Below are positions 1-9,156 of a stretch of DNA of 64,000 bases, one piece after another. Location of the stretch: contig NZ_JAPCHY010000013.1 of the NCBI RefSeq assembly GCF_026107455.2, positions 1 to 64,000 on the forward strand, read 5' to 3'. The stretch's first letter is position 1, and each line of letters begins with the position of its first letter. The notes beneath the pieces were generated by a model that was not told the DNA's origin, ran no database searches, and saw only the letters and a program-made list of their open reading frames with translations. The stretch comes from Xanthomonas chitinilytica (GTDB lineage Bacteria; Pseudomonadota; Gammaproteobacteria; Xanthomonadales; Xanthomonadaceae). Position numbers and translations under genes: made by a program.

Positions 1-27
1 AAGACGGGCATGTTTATGCAGGTTCAT
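1..27 (-). CDS. Transposase N-terminus, partial (IS481-like)
   Basis: Only the first nine codons (MNLHKHARL) are inside the window; the gene runs off its left edge. Many IS481-type transposases start with a similar MN-x-HKNARLTP segment, which is the sole basis for the call. No catalytic DDE residue is visible here. Confidence 0.45.
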
Positions 28-92
28 CCGGGGCTCCTGGGGGCTGGGTTGGCTTCGCAACCTCCATCTTCCAGAGATGCCCCGGATGAACA
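1..92 (-). mobile_element. End of an IS481-type insertion sequence (cut by window edge)
   Basis: The first 27 bases, read on the minus strand, encode MNLHKHARL, which resembles the start of IS481-family transposases. Upstream of that start, a 13-base sequence GTTCATCCGGGGC (minus copy ending at 91, plus copy at 22-34) occurs as an inverted pair. On the minus strand a TGT triplet at 92-90 would suit the 5'-TGT end of IS481-type terminal repeats. The rest of the element lies before base 1. The family call rests on nine residues plus the TGT end, so it is tentative. Confidence 0.5.
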
Positions 93-173
93 ACCTACTG
101 AGAGATCACAGCTAGGCGGTCGCGGCGGCATGACCGGCGCACGCCAGGCATCCGCGCACCATCGCGCTCCGCA

Positions 174-761
174 TCAACGCCGGCAGGCGGCCGCCTGCGC
201 GATCTCCGCATCCAGCGCCGCCAGCAACCGCTGCATCGCCTGGCGCGCCGCCGCGTCCAGCAGCCGGCCTTCGCCGTCGAACGCGGCGCCGGCATCGGCC
301 AGGAACAACGACGGGCCGGGAACGACGCGCGACTGGCAGGCCACCAGCACCTGCCGCAGCGCGGCCTGCGCCAGCCGCGTGCCCCAGCGGCCGCTGGTGG
401 CGCCGACCACCGCCACCGGCTTGCCGGCGAGCACCGACGGCCGCGAGCGCGAGATCCAGTCGATCGCGTTTTTCAGCACGCCCGGCAGCGATTGGTTGTA
501 TTCCGGCGTGGCGATCAGCAGCGCGTCGGCCTGCGCCACTTCCCGCCACAGCGACGGCACGGCGTCGGTGGGCTGCATCGCGCCTTCGATGTCCTCGTCG
601 AACATCGGCAGCGCGGCGAGCCCATCGTGGACCTGCACCTGCATGCCCGCGGGCGCGAGGGTCGCGGCGGCCCGCAGCAGGCGGCGGTTGAAGGAATCGC
701 GGCGCAGGCTGCCGGCGATGGCCAGCACTCGGCGAGGCGGAAAGGAAGCGGCTGGATCCAT
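174..761 (-). CDS. NAD(P)H-dependent FMN reductase / azoreductase family flavoprotein
   Basis: The 195-residue product has a flavodoxin-like fold signature. An N-terminal phosphate-binding loop (about residues 17-28, GSLRRDSFNRRL) is followed by the family hallmark TPEYNQSLPG...LKNAIDW at about 85-101. Members reduce FMN, quinones, azo dyes or chromate with NAD(P)H in the cytoplasm; the substrate cannot be read from sequence. The ATG at 761 is preferred over a TTG two codons upstream because CGGAG sits 8 bases before it. The gene is followed downstream by the partial IS element and preceded by the lysE-like gene on the same strand, 36 bases away. Confidence 0.85.
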   Translation of the reverse strand: MDPAASFPPRRVLAIAGSLRRDSFNRRLLRAAATLAPAGMQVQVHDGLAALPMFDEDIEGAMQPTDAVPSLWREVAQADALLIATPEYNQSLPGVLKNAIDWISRSRPSVLAGKPVAVVGATSGRWGTRLAQAALRQVLVACQSRVVPGPSLFLADAGAAFDGEGRLLDAAARQAMQRLLAALDAEIAQAAACRR

Positions 762-797
762 TGGCAAGGCTCCGAAAGGTCCCGGTCGGGATTGAAA

Positions 798-1400
798 TCA
801 GGGGGTGAACGGCAGCAGCGCCGCCGACAGCATCAGTACCACGCCCATGCCGCGGTCGAACCATCGCCGCGTGCGGGGCGCCTGCAGCGCGCGGGCCAGC
901 AACCGTCCGAGCAGCGCCCAGCCCAGCAGGCAGGCGCCGGACAGCGCGGCGAACAGCAGCAGCGGCGTCAGCGCCGCCATCGCGCCACCGGCGGAAGCGG
1001 CCCGCCAGGCGCCGGCAACCGCGATCGCCAGCGTCCAGCCCTTGGGGTTGGCGAACTGCAGCGCGAACAGGCCGATGCCGTTCCGCCCGGCGGCCGGGGC
1101 GGCGCCCGCTTCCGGCGCTTCCTGCGGCCGCAGCGCGAGCCGCAGCCCGAGCCAGAACAGGTAGCCGCAACCGGCCGCCACCACCGCGCCGCCCAGCCGC
1201 GGCCAGCGCTCCAGCAACGCTCCCATCCCGGCCAGCGCTGCCGCCAGCAGCAACCCGCCACCGAGCACGATGCTGGCGATCGGCGCCGCCACCGAAACGA
1301 TGCCGTGGGCCATGGACTGGCGCAGCACCAGCAGGTTGTTCGGCCCCGGCGTGGCCACCGAGACGAAGATCAGCGCTGCGCTCACCCAGATCGGATTCAT
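798..1400 (-). CDS. LysE/RhtB-family amino-acid exporter
   Basis: The 200-residue integral membrane protein has about five to six hydrophobic helices and the family's N-terminal signature ATPGPNNLLVLRQS at residues 16-29. Such proteins export amino acids or related small metabolites across the inner membrane. The ATG at 1400 has GGAGAG just upstream. It is divergent from a LysR-type regulator at 1515, the usual arrangement for LysE exporters and their inducer-sensing regulators, so that regulator probably controls it. The exported substrate is unknown. Confidence 0.88.
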   Translation of the reverse strand: MNPIWVSAALIFVSVATPGPNNLLVLRQSMAHGIVSVAAPIASIVLGGGLLLAAALAGMGALLERWPRLGGAVVAAGCGYLFWLGLRLALRPQEAPEAGAAPAAGRNGIGLFALQFANPKGWTLAIAVAGAWRAASAGGAMAALTPLLLFAALSGACLLGWALLGRLLARALQAPRTRRWFDRGMGVVLMLSAALLPFTP

Positions 1401-1514
1401 CGGCTCTCCGGCGGAAGGATTGATGGCGGCCGGGGGCGCCCGTGCATCCGGCCTGCGCAGGATGGCCGACGGCGCTGGTGACATGCGCCGGGCTTCCGGT
1501 CTAATTTTGTAACC

Positions 1515-2411
1515 ATGGAATCGATCCCGCTGAATGCCCTGCGCGCCTTCGCCCTGGTCGTCCGCCACGGCGGCGTGCGCGCCGCCGCACGCGAACTGGC
1601 GGTCTCCCATTCGGCCGTCAGCCGCCACCTGTCCGAGCTGGAGCGCTGGCTGGGCGTACCGCTGACCGAACCCGGCGAAGGCCAGCGCGGCATCGTCGTC
1701 ACCCCGCAGGGAGAACGCCTGGCCGCCGTGGTGCTGGCCTCGCTGCAGGACATCGGCCAGGCGGTGGACGCGGTGCGCGAGCGGCGCTCGCCGCATGCGG
1801 TGACGATCTCGACCACGCCGTCGTTCGCCGCCCGCTGGCTGCTGCCGCGCCTGCCGGCGCTGGAGCGCGCGCATCCGCAGCTGGAGATCTCGGTGGTGGT
1901 CGACCAGCGGGTGGACGATCCGGGCACTCGCAGCAGCGACCTGGCCATCCGCAGCGGCGACGGCGACTGGCCCGGCATGGATGCGCAGCCGCTGATGGAC
2001 GACCGGCTGTATCCGGTCGCGAGCCACGGCTACTGGGAGGCCGCCGGATGTCCGGCCGATCCGGCGGAACTGGCGCGGCTGCGGCTGCTGCACGATCGCG
2101 ATGCGGCCGCCAGCTGGCAGCTGTGGCGGCAGGCGTTCGGCCCGGCCGACCTCGACGTGCGGCCCGGGCCGCGGCTGGCCTCGACCGACCTGGTGCTGCG
2201 CGCCGCCGCGCAGGGCATGGGCGTCGCACTGGCGCGGCACCGGCTGGTCGGCGACGAACTGGCCGCCGGCACGCTGGTGCGCCCGTTCGGCGAGCGCCAG
2301 ATCGTGCTGGAACGGGCCTACTGGCTGGTGACGCCGGCGGGCCGCGGCCTGCGCCATGCCACCCGGACGCTCATCGGCTGGCTGCGGCGCGAGGCCGCGC
2401 TGCAAGCGTGA
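1515..2411 (+). CDS. LysR-family transcriptional regulator (GcvA-like)
   Basis: The 298-residue protein starts with a winged helix-turn-helix (about residues 1-62: NALRAFALVVRHGGVRAAA, then AVSHSAVSRHLSELE). An effector-binding domain follows (about 90-295). The interior resembles the GcvA/AmpR branch, e.g. TTPSFAARWLLPRLP. It likely binds the 114-bp region shared with the divergent lysE-like gene and responds to the exported metabolite; that link is inferred from position only. Confidence 0.85.
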   Translation: MESIPLNALRAFALVVRHGGVRAAARELAVSHSAVSRHLSELERWLGVPLTEPGEGQRGIVVTPQGERLAAVVLASLQDIGQAVDAVRERRSPHAVTISTTPSFAARWLLPRLPALERAHPQLEISVVVDQRVDDPGTRSSDLAIRSGDGDWPGMDAQPLMDDRLYPVASHGYWEAAGCPADPAELARLRLLHDRDAAASWQLWRQAFGPADLDVRPGPRLASTDLVLRAAAQGMGVALARHRLVGDELAAGTLVRPFGERQIVLERAYWLVTPAGRGLRHATRTLIGWLRREAALQA

Positions 2412-2438
2412 CGGGCCGCCGCATGGGCGGCGGCCGGG

Positions 2439-3059
2439 CTACAGCCGGAGCCAGCGCGGCCCCTCGCCGCGGCGCCAGTACACCGCCACCGCCTTGCCGT
2501 AGAGGTCGTCGGCATCGACCAGGCCGAAGAAACGGCCGTCCACGCTGTTGCCGCGATGGTCGCCCAGCACCAGCAGCTTGCCCGGTGGGATCGTGAGCCC
2601 GGCGATGTCGGGGCCGCCGCCGGCATCGAGTTCCAGCCGCACGCGCTTGCCGCCGGACGCTTCTTCGGCGGCGGCCAGCTGCAGCGGCCGGCCGTTGAGG
2701 CGCAGATGGCCGTCGTGCAGTTCCACCCGGTCGCCGGCCACCGCCACCACGCGCTTGATCAGGCGGGTGCCGTCGGCCGGCGAATCGAATACCGCCACGT
2801 CGCCGCGCTGCGGTTGGCCGGTCGCCAGCAACGTGCGGCCGGTGAAGGGAAGCCGCACTCCGTAGGCGCGCATGTCCACCACCACCCGGTCGCCCGGCAT
2901 CAGCGCAGGCTGCATGGAACCGCTGGGCACCTGGTAGTGGTTGGCCAGCGTATCGCGCGCGGCCATCAGCAACGCCAGCGCCACCAGCAGCGGCACCAGC
3001 TCCTTCCGCAGCCAGGCCAGGACACGCTGGGGTTGCGCGGGCATCGCATCACGGCTCAT
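2439..3059 (-). CDS. lepB: Signal peptidase I
   Basis: The 206-residue protein has one N-terminal membrane anchor (about residues 18-35) followed by the S26 catalytic core. The nucleophile lies in PSGSMQP (Ser48) and the general-base lysine in RLIKRVVAVAGD (Lys102). The later box GDHRGNSVDGRFFG is also present. It cleaves signal peptides from exported proteins on the outer face of the inner membrane. The single anchor and short length mark a compact form; a longer LepB is likely elsewhere in the genome. The ATG at 3059 has GGAGAG upstream. Confidence 0.88.
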   Translation of the reverse strand: MSRDAMPAQPQRVLAWLRKELVPLLVALALLMAARDTLANHYQVPSGSMQPALMPGDRVVVDMRAYGVRLPFTGRTLLATGQPQRGDVAVFDSPADGTRLIKRVVAVAGDRVELHDGHLRLNGRPLQLAAAEEASGGKRVRLELDAGGGPDIAGLTIPPGKLLVLGDHRGNSVDGRFFGLVDADDLYGKAVAVYWRRGEGPRWLRL

Positions 3060-3139
3060 GGCGTCTCTCCGGCGGGAAGTGGCCGTCAGACTCCCTGTTG
3101 CGGTCGAAGTTCCGCCGCGGCCGCAGCCCGGCGGAATAT

Positions 3140-3805
3140 TCAGAGCGAACGCTGCGCGGAGGGTCCGGGCACGGCCGCCGGATGCGCGAACCGGGCCGGC
3201 TCGCGGATGCGCTGGGCGGCATAGCCCAGGCTGGCGGCCAGGATGAAGGTGTAGCCCAGCAGCTCGGTGGTTTCCTCGACCGCGTTCTTGAACACGCGGA
3301 CGTAGTGGTCGGCCAGCAGGCCGTTCCACAGCGAGGTCATGCCGATCAGGCGCGAGTAGAACAGCAGCAGCACCAGCCCGATCACCATCACCGTGCCCGG
3401 CCGCGACGCCATGAAGCGCACCAGCCCCGACAGCGACGAGCGCCAGTCGCGCGCGGCGTACAGCACGCAGCCGACGCTGATCGGCAATACCAGGTACTTC
3501 CACAGGCCATGCACCAGCAGGTCCAGCACCGCGTCCATCTCGCGGATGAACATGCAGGCGAAGAAGCCGGCGGCGAGCACGGCGAAACGGTGGTCGTCGC
3601 GGCGGCGCAGCGCCAGCCGCGCGAACGCCAGCACGCTGGCCAGCAGGAAGCCCTCCTGGGTCAGCTCCACCAGCGACCATTCGCCCACCGCATCCTTGAG
3701 CCAGTGGATGTCGCAGTAGAGCAGCAATGCCGGCAGCGACACCATCAGCCCGAACAGCGCGGTACGGCCGAGATGGGCCAGCAGGATCTTGAGGTCTTTG
3801 TTCAC
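3140..3805 (-). CDS. Conserved integral membrane protein of unknown function
   Basis: The 221-residue product has about five hydrophobic segments (near residues 13-31, 52-65, 73-84, 98-116 and 137-150) and a charged C-terminus. I do not recognise a family. The reading frame opens at a GTG (3805, VNKDLKILL), and no ATG offers a better start before the first membrane segment. It lies upstream of lepB on the same strand with an 80-base gap, so co-transcription is possible. Confidence 0.6.
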   Translation of the reverse strand: MNKDLKILLAHLGRTALFGLMVSLPALLLYCDIHWLKDAVGEWSLVELTQEGFLLASVLAFARLALRRRDDHRFAVLAAGFFACMFIREMDAVLDLLVHGLWKYLVLPISVGCVLYAARDWRSSLSGLVRFMASRPGTVMVIGLVLLLFYSRLIGMTSLWNGLLADHYVRVFKNAVEETTELLGYTFILAASLGYAAQRIREPARFAHPAAVPGPSAQRSL

Positions 3806-4044
3806 GGGACACCCGCGCCGGACGACGGCGCCTTGCGGAATACGGAGCGGATGGCCGGGCATTGCCCCTCTGCCACATGGGCAGGCACGGCGGGCCATCG
3901 CGTGGGCGCCATTATCGGCAACGGGAAATGTTTGAAAACCGTAAAGATGGAACGATCTGTCGTTGCCGCCCCGCGCGTTCAGCGCGCAGACAAGAACGGC
4001 AGGGTTGCCCCTGCCGTTTCGCGTTCCATGCGGTCGCTCGGCCG

Positions 4045-6216
4045 CTATTTCAGCCCGCGGTTCTTCAGCAGCGGCTCCACGCTCGGATCCTTGCCGCGGA
4101 ACCCGCGGTACAGGTCGGCCAGCTCCACGCTGTTGCCGCGCGAGAGGATCCCGTCGCGGAATGCCTGGCCGTTCTCCGCGGTCAGGCCGCCATGCTCCTT
4201 GAACCACTCGAAGGCGTCGTGGTCCAGCACCTCGGCCCAGAAGTAGGCGTAGTAGCCGGCCGAGTAGCCGCCGCCCCAGATGTGGTCGAAGTAGGTGGTG
4301 CGGTAGCGCGGCGGCACCTGCGGCAGGTCGACCTTGAACCGCTTCAGCGCGGCGGCCTCGAACGCGTCCACGTCCTGCAGCGGCGCGTCGGCCGGCTGGG
4401 TGTGCCAGGCCAGGTCCAGCAGCGCGGCCGACAGGTACTCGGTGGTGGCGTAGCCCTGGTTGAAGGTGCGCGCCTTGACGATCTTGTCCACCAGCGCCTG
4501 CGGCATCGGCTCGCCGGTCTTGTGGTGCCTGGCGTAGTTGGCGAACACCTTCGGGTCCAGCGCCCAGTGCTCGTTGAACTGCGACGGGAACTCGACGAAA
4601 TCGCGCGAGGTGCTGGTGCCGGCGATCGACGGGTACTTCACGTCGGAGAACATGCCGTGCAGCGCATGGCCGAACTCGTGGAACAAGGTGGTGACGTCGT
4701 CGAAGCTGAGCAGCGCCGGCTGGCCCGGCGCCGGCTTGGTGAAGTTGCAGACGTTGTAGACCACCGGCCGGGTGCCGGACAGGCCGTCCTGCTCGACGAA
4801 CACGTCCATCCACGCGCCGCCGGACTTGCTGTCGCGCTTGAAGTAGTCGGTGTAGAACAGCGCCAGCGGGCTGCCGTCCTTGTCGAACACCTCGTACACC
4901 TTCATGTCCGGGTGGTAGGTGGGGATGTCGGCGCGCGGCTTGAAGGTGATGCCGTACAGCTGGGTGGCGGCGTAGAACACGCCGTTCTCGAGCACGTTGT
5001 CCAGCTCGAAGTACGGCTTGATCTGCGATTCGTCCAGGTCGTACTGCGCCTTGCGCACCTGCTCGGCGTAGAAGTCCCAGTCCGAGGCGGCGAGCTGGAA
5101 GCCGTCCGTCTTCGCGTCGGAATGCTGCGCGTCGATCACCTTCTGCATCTGCGCGATCTCGCCGCGCGCCTTGGCGGTGGCCGCCGGCACGGTGTCGGTG
5201 AGCAGCTTCAGCGCCGCCGCCGGCGTGCGCGCCATCTGGTCGCCCAGGCTGTAGGCGGCATAGTTCTCGAAGCCCAGCAGGCGGGCCTTCTGCGCGCGCA
5301 GCTGGGCCAGCCGCTGCACGGTCTGGCGGGTGTCGTTGGCGTCGCCCTTCTCGGCGCGGGTCTGCGAGGCGGCAAGCACCTCGGCGCGCAGCGCGCGGTC
5401 GCTCAACGCGCCCAGCACCGGCTGCTGGGTGGTGTTCTGCAGCGCCAGCAGGTACTTGCCGTCGAGCTTGCGCGCCTTGGCGTCCTCGGCCGCGGCGGCG
5501 ATGTCGCCCTCGTCCAGCCCGGCCAGCCTCGCCTTGTCGTCCACCACCACCGCACCGGCGGCACTGGCCGCCACCAGTTTGGTGTGGAACGCGGTGGACA
5601 GCGTGGTCTCCTCCACGTTGAGCTTGCGCAGGGCATCCTTGTCGGCGTCGGACAGCTGCGCGCCGGCGCGCACGAAACCTTCGTGGTAGCGCTCGACCAG
5701 GCGCTTCTGCACCGGGTCCAGCTGCAGCGCGTCGCGGCGGTCGTAGAGGTCCTTCACCCGCGCGAACAGCTTCGGGTCGAGGTTGATCTCGTCCTCGTGC
5801 GCGGCCAGCTTCGGCGCCACTTCTTCCTGGATCTTCTGCCGCGCATCGTTGGTATCGGCCTGCACCAGGCCGAAGAAGATGCGCGATACCCGGCCCAGGG
5901 TCTGGCCGGAACGTTCCAGCGCCTCGATGGTGTTGGCGAAGGTGGGCGGCTCGGCGCTGCCGGCGATCGCGCGGACCTCGGCCAGGTGCTGGCGCATGCC
6001 CTCTTCGAACGCCGGCAGGTAATCGCTGTCCTTGATCCTGTCGAACGGCGGCGCCTGGAACGGCAGCGTGCTGGCACTCAGCAGCGGATTGGCGGAAGCA
6101 TCGGCCGGCTGCGATGCCGGGGCGGTCTGGGACTCGGACACGGGGGTGGACTCCTTGCCGGAACAGGCGGCCAGCGCCAGGCTGATGGCGGCGGCCAGAA
6201 CGACGGTACGCGACAT
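4045..6216 (-). CDS. M3-family zinc oligopeptidase lipoprotein (peptidyl-dipeptidase Dcp-like)
   Basis: The 723-residue metallopeptidase has the M3 zinc motif HEFGH at residues 513-517 and the downstream family segment TRDFVEFPSQFNEHW. The N-terminus is a lipoprotein signal (LALAACS, Cys18), so the mature enzyme should be lipid-anchored in the envelope rather than cytosolic like E. coli Dcp. It would trim oligopeptides, probably releasing C-terminal dipeptides. The start at 6216 has AAGGAGC upstream. It appears monocistronic. Confidence 0.9.
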   Translation of the reverse strand: MSRTVVLAAAISLALAACSGKESTPVSESQTAPASQPADASANPLLSASTLPFQAPPFDRIKDSDYLPAFEEGMRQHLAEVRAIAGSAEPPTFANTIEALERSGQTLGRVSRIFFGLVQADTNDARQKIQEEVAPKLAAHEDEINLDPKLFARVKDLYDRRDALQLDPVQKRLVERYHEGFVRAGAQLSDADKDALRKLNVEETTLSTAFHTKLVAASAAGAVVVDDKARLAGLDEGDIAAAAEDAKARKLDGKYLLALQNTTQQPVLGALSDRALRAEVLAASQTRAEKGDANDTRQTVQRLAQLRAQKARLLGFENYAAYSLGDQMARTPAAALKLLTDTVPAATAKARGEIAQMQKVIDAQHSDAKTDGFQLAASDWDFYAEQVRKAQYDLDESQIKPYFELDNVLENGVFYAATQLYGITFKPRADIPTYHPDMKVYEVFDKDGSPLALFYTDYFKRDSKSGGAWMDVFVEQDGLSGTRPVVYNVCNFTKPAPGQPALLSFDDVTTLFHEFGHALHGMFSDVKYPSIAGTSTSRDFVEFPSQFNEHWALDPKVFANYARHHKTGEPMPQALVDKIVKARTFNQGYATTEYLSAALLDLAWHTQPADAPLQDVDAFEAAALKRFKVDLPQVPPRYRTTYFDHIWGGGYSAGYYAYFWAEVLDHDAFEWFKEHGGLTAENGQAFRDGILSRGNSVELADLYRGFRGKDPSVEPLLKNRGLK

Positions 6217-6383
6217 GAAACAGGCTCCTTGCGGCGGATTGCGGCAGCCCTCCACGCTACTCCCAAACCCGCGGGCCGGCATGTGCCGGACGTGGCGTGT
6301 GGCTGTGCGGCTGGCGGCGTCCAGCCGCTCCCGGAAGCCCGCCTGCGACCGTCACTGCACTGGCGGAACCGGGGAACAGCTCC

Positions 6384-6944
6384 TCAGAAAGTGCCGCGGG
6401 TCTTGCCCTGCCAGGGCCGGTACCACTGGCGGATGGCGGCCATGTCGGCGGCATCGTCGCCGCTGGGGTGGAACAGCGGGCCGACGCCGATGATCTTCTC
6501 GGGGTAGTGGAAATAGGCCGCCAGGATCGGCACGTCGGCCAGCCGCGCGATCTTCAGGAAACCGGCCTTCCATTCCTTGACCGCCTTGCGGGTGCCCTCC
6601 GGGGTCAGCGCGTACCACATCCGCTCGGAATTGCGGATCAGCGCCACCGCCTGGTCCACCGTGCCCTGCGGCGAGCTGCGGTCCAGCGGCACCACCCCCA
6701 GCCGGCGCAGCAGCGGGCCCAGCGGCCACCAGAACAGCTGCGCCTTGCCCAGTACCCGCACCTCCAGCCCGAGCGCGATCTTGGCGGCCATGCCCCAGTA
6801 CCCGTCCCAGTTGGACGAATGCGGCGCGGCGATCAGCACCAGCCGCGGGAGGTCGGGAATCGTGCCGACCACGCGCCAGCCCCCCAGCCGCAGCACGGTA
6901 CGTCCGAGCCAGCGGGTGAAGGCGTTGGGTTTGACCTGCGGCAT
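6384..6944 (-). CDS. 1-acyl-sn-glycerol-3-phosphate acyltransferase-like (PlsC family)
   Basis: The 186-residue protein shows the PlsC catalytic motif as HSSNWD (residues 42-47, His and Asp of HX4D) and the substrate motif EGTR at 116-119. Family members acylate lysophosphatidate or other acceptors at the inner membrane. The short form lacks obvious flanking membrane segments. The start at ATG 6944 has a poor ribosome site; a TTG at 6986, four bases after the arfB stop, is an alternative that would couple the two genes. Confidence 0.8.
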   Translation of the reverse strand: MPQVKPNAFTRWLGRTVLRLGGWRVVGTIPDLPRLVLIAAPHSSNWDGYWGMAAKIALGLEVRVLGKAQLFWWPLGPLLRRLGVVPLDRSSPQGTVDQAVALIRNSERMWYALTPEGTRKAVKEWKAGFLKIARLADVPILAAYFHYPEKIIGVGPLFHPSGDDAADMAAIRQWYRPWQGKTRGTF

Positions 6945-6990
6945 GTTCGGCGGGATGGCCGGCAGCAACGGCGTCGGGTCGTTCAAGCGG

Positions 6991-7422
6991 TCACTCCCAG
7001 TTGCGTTGCGTGCGCCCGCGCTTGACCTGCGAGCGTTCGCGCTTGGCGTCCAGACGACGCAGTTTCGACCCGTAGGTCGGCTTGGTGGCCACGCGCGGCT
7101 TGGGCACTTCCAGCCCGGCGCGGATGAACCCGGCCAGCCGCGCGCGCGCGTCCTCGCGGTTGCGGTCCTGGGTGCGGAAACGCTGGGCATCGATCACCAG
7201 CACGCCCTCGCCGGTCATGCGCCGGTCGCGGCGGGCCAGCAGGCGCGCGCGCAGCGGCTCGGGCAGCGAGGGCGAGCCGGCCACGTCGAAACGCAGCTCC
7301 ACCGCGGTCGAGACCTTGTTCACGTTCTGCCCACCGGCGCCGCTGGCGCGCACGAAACGCTCGACGATCTCCGTTTCCGGTATCGCCAGCTGGTCCGTGA
7401 TTTCGATCGGGCCGCTCCCCAT
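6991..7422 (-). CDS. arfB: Alternative ribosome-rescue factor ArfB (YaeJ)
   Basis: The product is a stand-alone peptidyl-tRNA hydrolase domain with the GGQ motif in SGAGGQNVNKVSTAVELRFD (about residues 28-47) and the basic C-terminal tail RRLDAKRERSQVKRGRTQR that enters the mRNA channel in ArfB. It releases peptides from ribosomes stalled without a stop codon. The frame stays open to a GTG at 7446 and an ATG at 7431. I prefer the ATG at 7422 because known homologues begin only a few residues before the IEIT segment. Confidence 0.88.
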   Translation of the reverse strand: MGSGPIEITDQLAIPETEIVERFVRASGAGGQNVNKVSTAVELRFDVAGSPSLPEPLRARLLARRDRRMTGEGVLVIDAQRFRTQDRNREDARARLAGFIRAGLEVPKPRVATKPTYGSKLRRLDAKRERSQVKRGRTQRNWE

Positions 7423-7497
7423 GGCCGGCATTGTAATCGTCGCCACCGCCGCGTTGCCGGGTATGCTCCGCTTTCACCATGCAAGCAGGACGCCTCC

Positions 7498-8028
7498 ATG
7501 AACCTTGACCGCATCATCGGCCACCGCCGCCTGCCGCGACTGCTGCTGTCGCTGGGCCTGGCGCTGGCCGCCGCCACGCCGGCCCTGGCCGTACCGCCCA
7601 GCGACGGCGACATCAACCGCCTGCTCGCCGCCTCGCGCGCGCAGACCATGCTCGACAGCATGCTGCCGCAGATGGAAGCGATGCAGCGGCAGCAGTTCGC
7701 CGAACTCACCCAGCAGCAGCAGCTCAGCCCCGGACAGCTGGCGCAGGTGCAGCGGATCGAGCAGCGCACCAACCAGACCCTGCGCCAGGCGCTGGCCTGG
7801 TCGCAGATGCGGCCGATGTACGTGGAGCTGTACAAGCAGTCGTTCTCCAAGGAGGACGTGCTGGCGATGGCCGAGTTCTACGAGAGCCCGGCCGGTCAGA
7901 GCCTGCTCGACAAGACCCCGCTGCTGATGCAGAACCTGATGGTGGCGATCCAGCAGAAGATGCAGCCGCTGCTGGTCGACCTGCAGAAGGACCTGGAGCA
8001 GATCCTCAACGAGCCGGCGCAGGAATAG
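7498..8028 (+). CDS. DUF2059 domain periplasmic protein
   Basis: The 176-residue product has a Sec signal peptide (basic MNLDRIIGHRR, hydrophobic core, ATPALA cleavage) and a helical mature part with the DUF2059 hallmark SKEDVLAMAEFYESPAGQSLLDKTP. The Gln-rich segment around residues 60-85 is typical of the group. The function is unknown; members are small periplasmic proteins. The start has AAGCAGGA upstream. It is divergent from arfB. Confidence 0.8.
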   Translation: MNLDRIIGHRRLPRLLLSLGLALAAATPALAVPPSDGDINRLLAASRAQTMLDSMLPQMEAMQRQQFAELTQQQQLSPGQLAQVQRIEQRTNQTLRQALAWSQMRPMYVELYKQSFSKEDVLAMAEFYESPAGQSLLDKTPLLMQNLMVAIQQKMQPLLVDLQKDLEQILNEPAQE

Positions 8029-8117
8029 CCTTGAGGGCGCGGGCCGGCAAGGCCCGCCGGAACCGGGGCTGCCCGGTGGTGTTTCTCTTGGGAGCGACGT
8101 AAGCCGTGTTGGGCCTC

Positions 8118-8462
8118 ATGGAAAAGATCATTTTCGGCGTGTTAGACGAGCAAGCCTTTGAGATCGTTGAGCGATCCGGCCACTACTTTGTGCGTCATGA
8201 CGCTGGTGCCCACCAAGTCGCCTGGCGGGAGGACGAGATTTCCACAGCTGATCTGACCTTGATGGAATCAGGCCAGGAAGGCGTATCTATGGTGCTTGCG
8301 GCTCTTCAGCAACGGCTTGCCGAGTCGGGAGTAGATCCATATCGGTCCAACTGGCTCCCAAAGCTGGCTGAGCCCCAACAATTCATTCAAGCCGCCACCA
8401 CCTCGCGGCACGGCTTGATTCAGGCGTCAGGGCCGGCGGAAGACCTGCGGAGTCCCCAATGA
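8118..8462 (+). CDS. Hypothetical protein, translationally coupled to VOC gene
   Basis: The 114-residue product (MEKIIFGVLDEQAF...) has no signal peptide, membrane segment or recognised motif. The frame is also open to a GTG at 8106, but the ATG at 8118 gives a more natural N-terminus. Its stop overlaps the start of the next gene by ATGA at 8459-8462, which implies coupled translation. Its codon use is less GC-biased than its neighbours', hinting at different ancestry. Confidence 0.6.
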   Translation: MEKIIFGVLDEQAFEIVERSGHYFVRHDAGAHQVAWREDEISTADLTLMESGQEGVSMVLAALQQRLAESGVDPYRSNWLPKLAEPQQFIQAATTSRHGLIQASGPAEDLRSPQ

Positions 8463-8896
8463 CACAGCCTTTTTCCATACAGCACATCGACCATATCGTC
8501 CTTCGGGTCGGCGACCTGGACAGAAGCGTCGAGTTCTATCGCACTGTCCTCGGATGCGAGGTTGTCCGGCAGCGCGAGCACCTGGGGCTCGTCCATCTGC
8601 GGGCCGGCGCTTCGATGATCGATCTCGTAAGCGTGGACGGAAAGCTGGGGGCGCCTGGCGGCGCGGCCCCCGGCAGGGAAGCGAGGAACGTAGATCACCT
8701 GTGCCTGCGCATCGACCCCTTCAACGAGTCCGACCTCGTTGCGCATCTCAACGACAGCGGCCTTGCGCCGCTGGGCGACGCCGGGATCCGCTTTGGCGCA
8801 GAGGGCGAAGGCCCGTCGCTCTATTTTTCCGATCCCGATGGCAATGTGATTGAACTCAAGGGCCCGTCGATTGCGGCAGCCGCTGGCCGGCCCTAG
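8459..8896 (+). CDS. VOC-family protein (glyoxalase/bleomycin-resistance fold)
   Basis: The 145-residue product has two beta-alpha-beta-beta-beta modules. The opening QHIDHIVLRVGDLDRSVEFY supplies the first metal-ligand His, and the ending LYFSDPDGNVIELKG supplies the Glu. A second His lies in NVDHLCLRID. The fold binds a divalent metal and hosts lyases, dioxygenases and resistance proteins, so the reaction cannot be assigned. It overlaps the upstream hypothetical gene by 4 bases. Confidence 0.82.
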   Translation: MTQPFSIQHIDHIVLRVGDLDRSVEFYRTVLGCEVVRQREHLGLVHLRAGASMIDLVSVDGKLGAPGGAAPGREARNVDHLCLRIDPFNESDLVAHLNDSGLAPLGDAGIRFGAEGEGPSLYFSDPDGNVIELKGPSIAAAAGRP

Positions 8897-9156
8897 CGAT
8901 GCGTTCAAGCCGGGCCCGCTTCGTGGGTCGGCTCGGTTCATGCACCGGGCGCCACCGGCCTATCCGACGCGATCCGGGCACGGATTCACGCGCATGAGCC
9001 TCGCTCTTCGGGCCATCGCTCGCGCTGCCGTCAGCCTTCGCCCGCGGGCCGCATCGGATAACGCCCGACAATCCATCGGGCCGACGCCGCTTCGCGGGGT
9101 GGCTGGGTCGGGCGATGGAGCGCCGGCAGGGGCGCCCACCGCGGCTTGCGTCGCTC

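Noticed and set aside
3862-6507. 881-codon plus-strand frame opposite the M3 peptidase
   Set aside because: Composition is His/Val/Gln/Arg-rich antisense of a real gene; the minus-strand gene has HEFGH and a lipoprotein signal.
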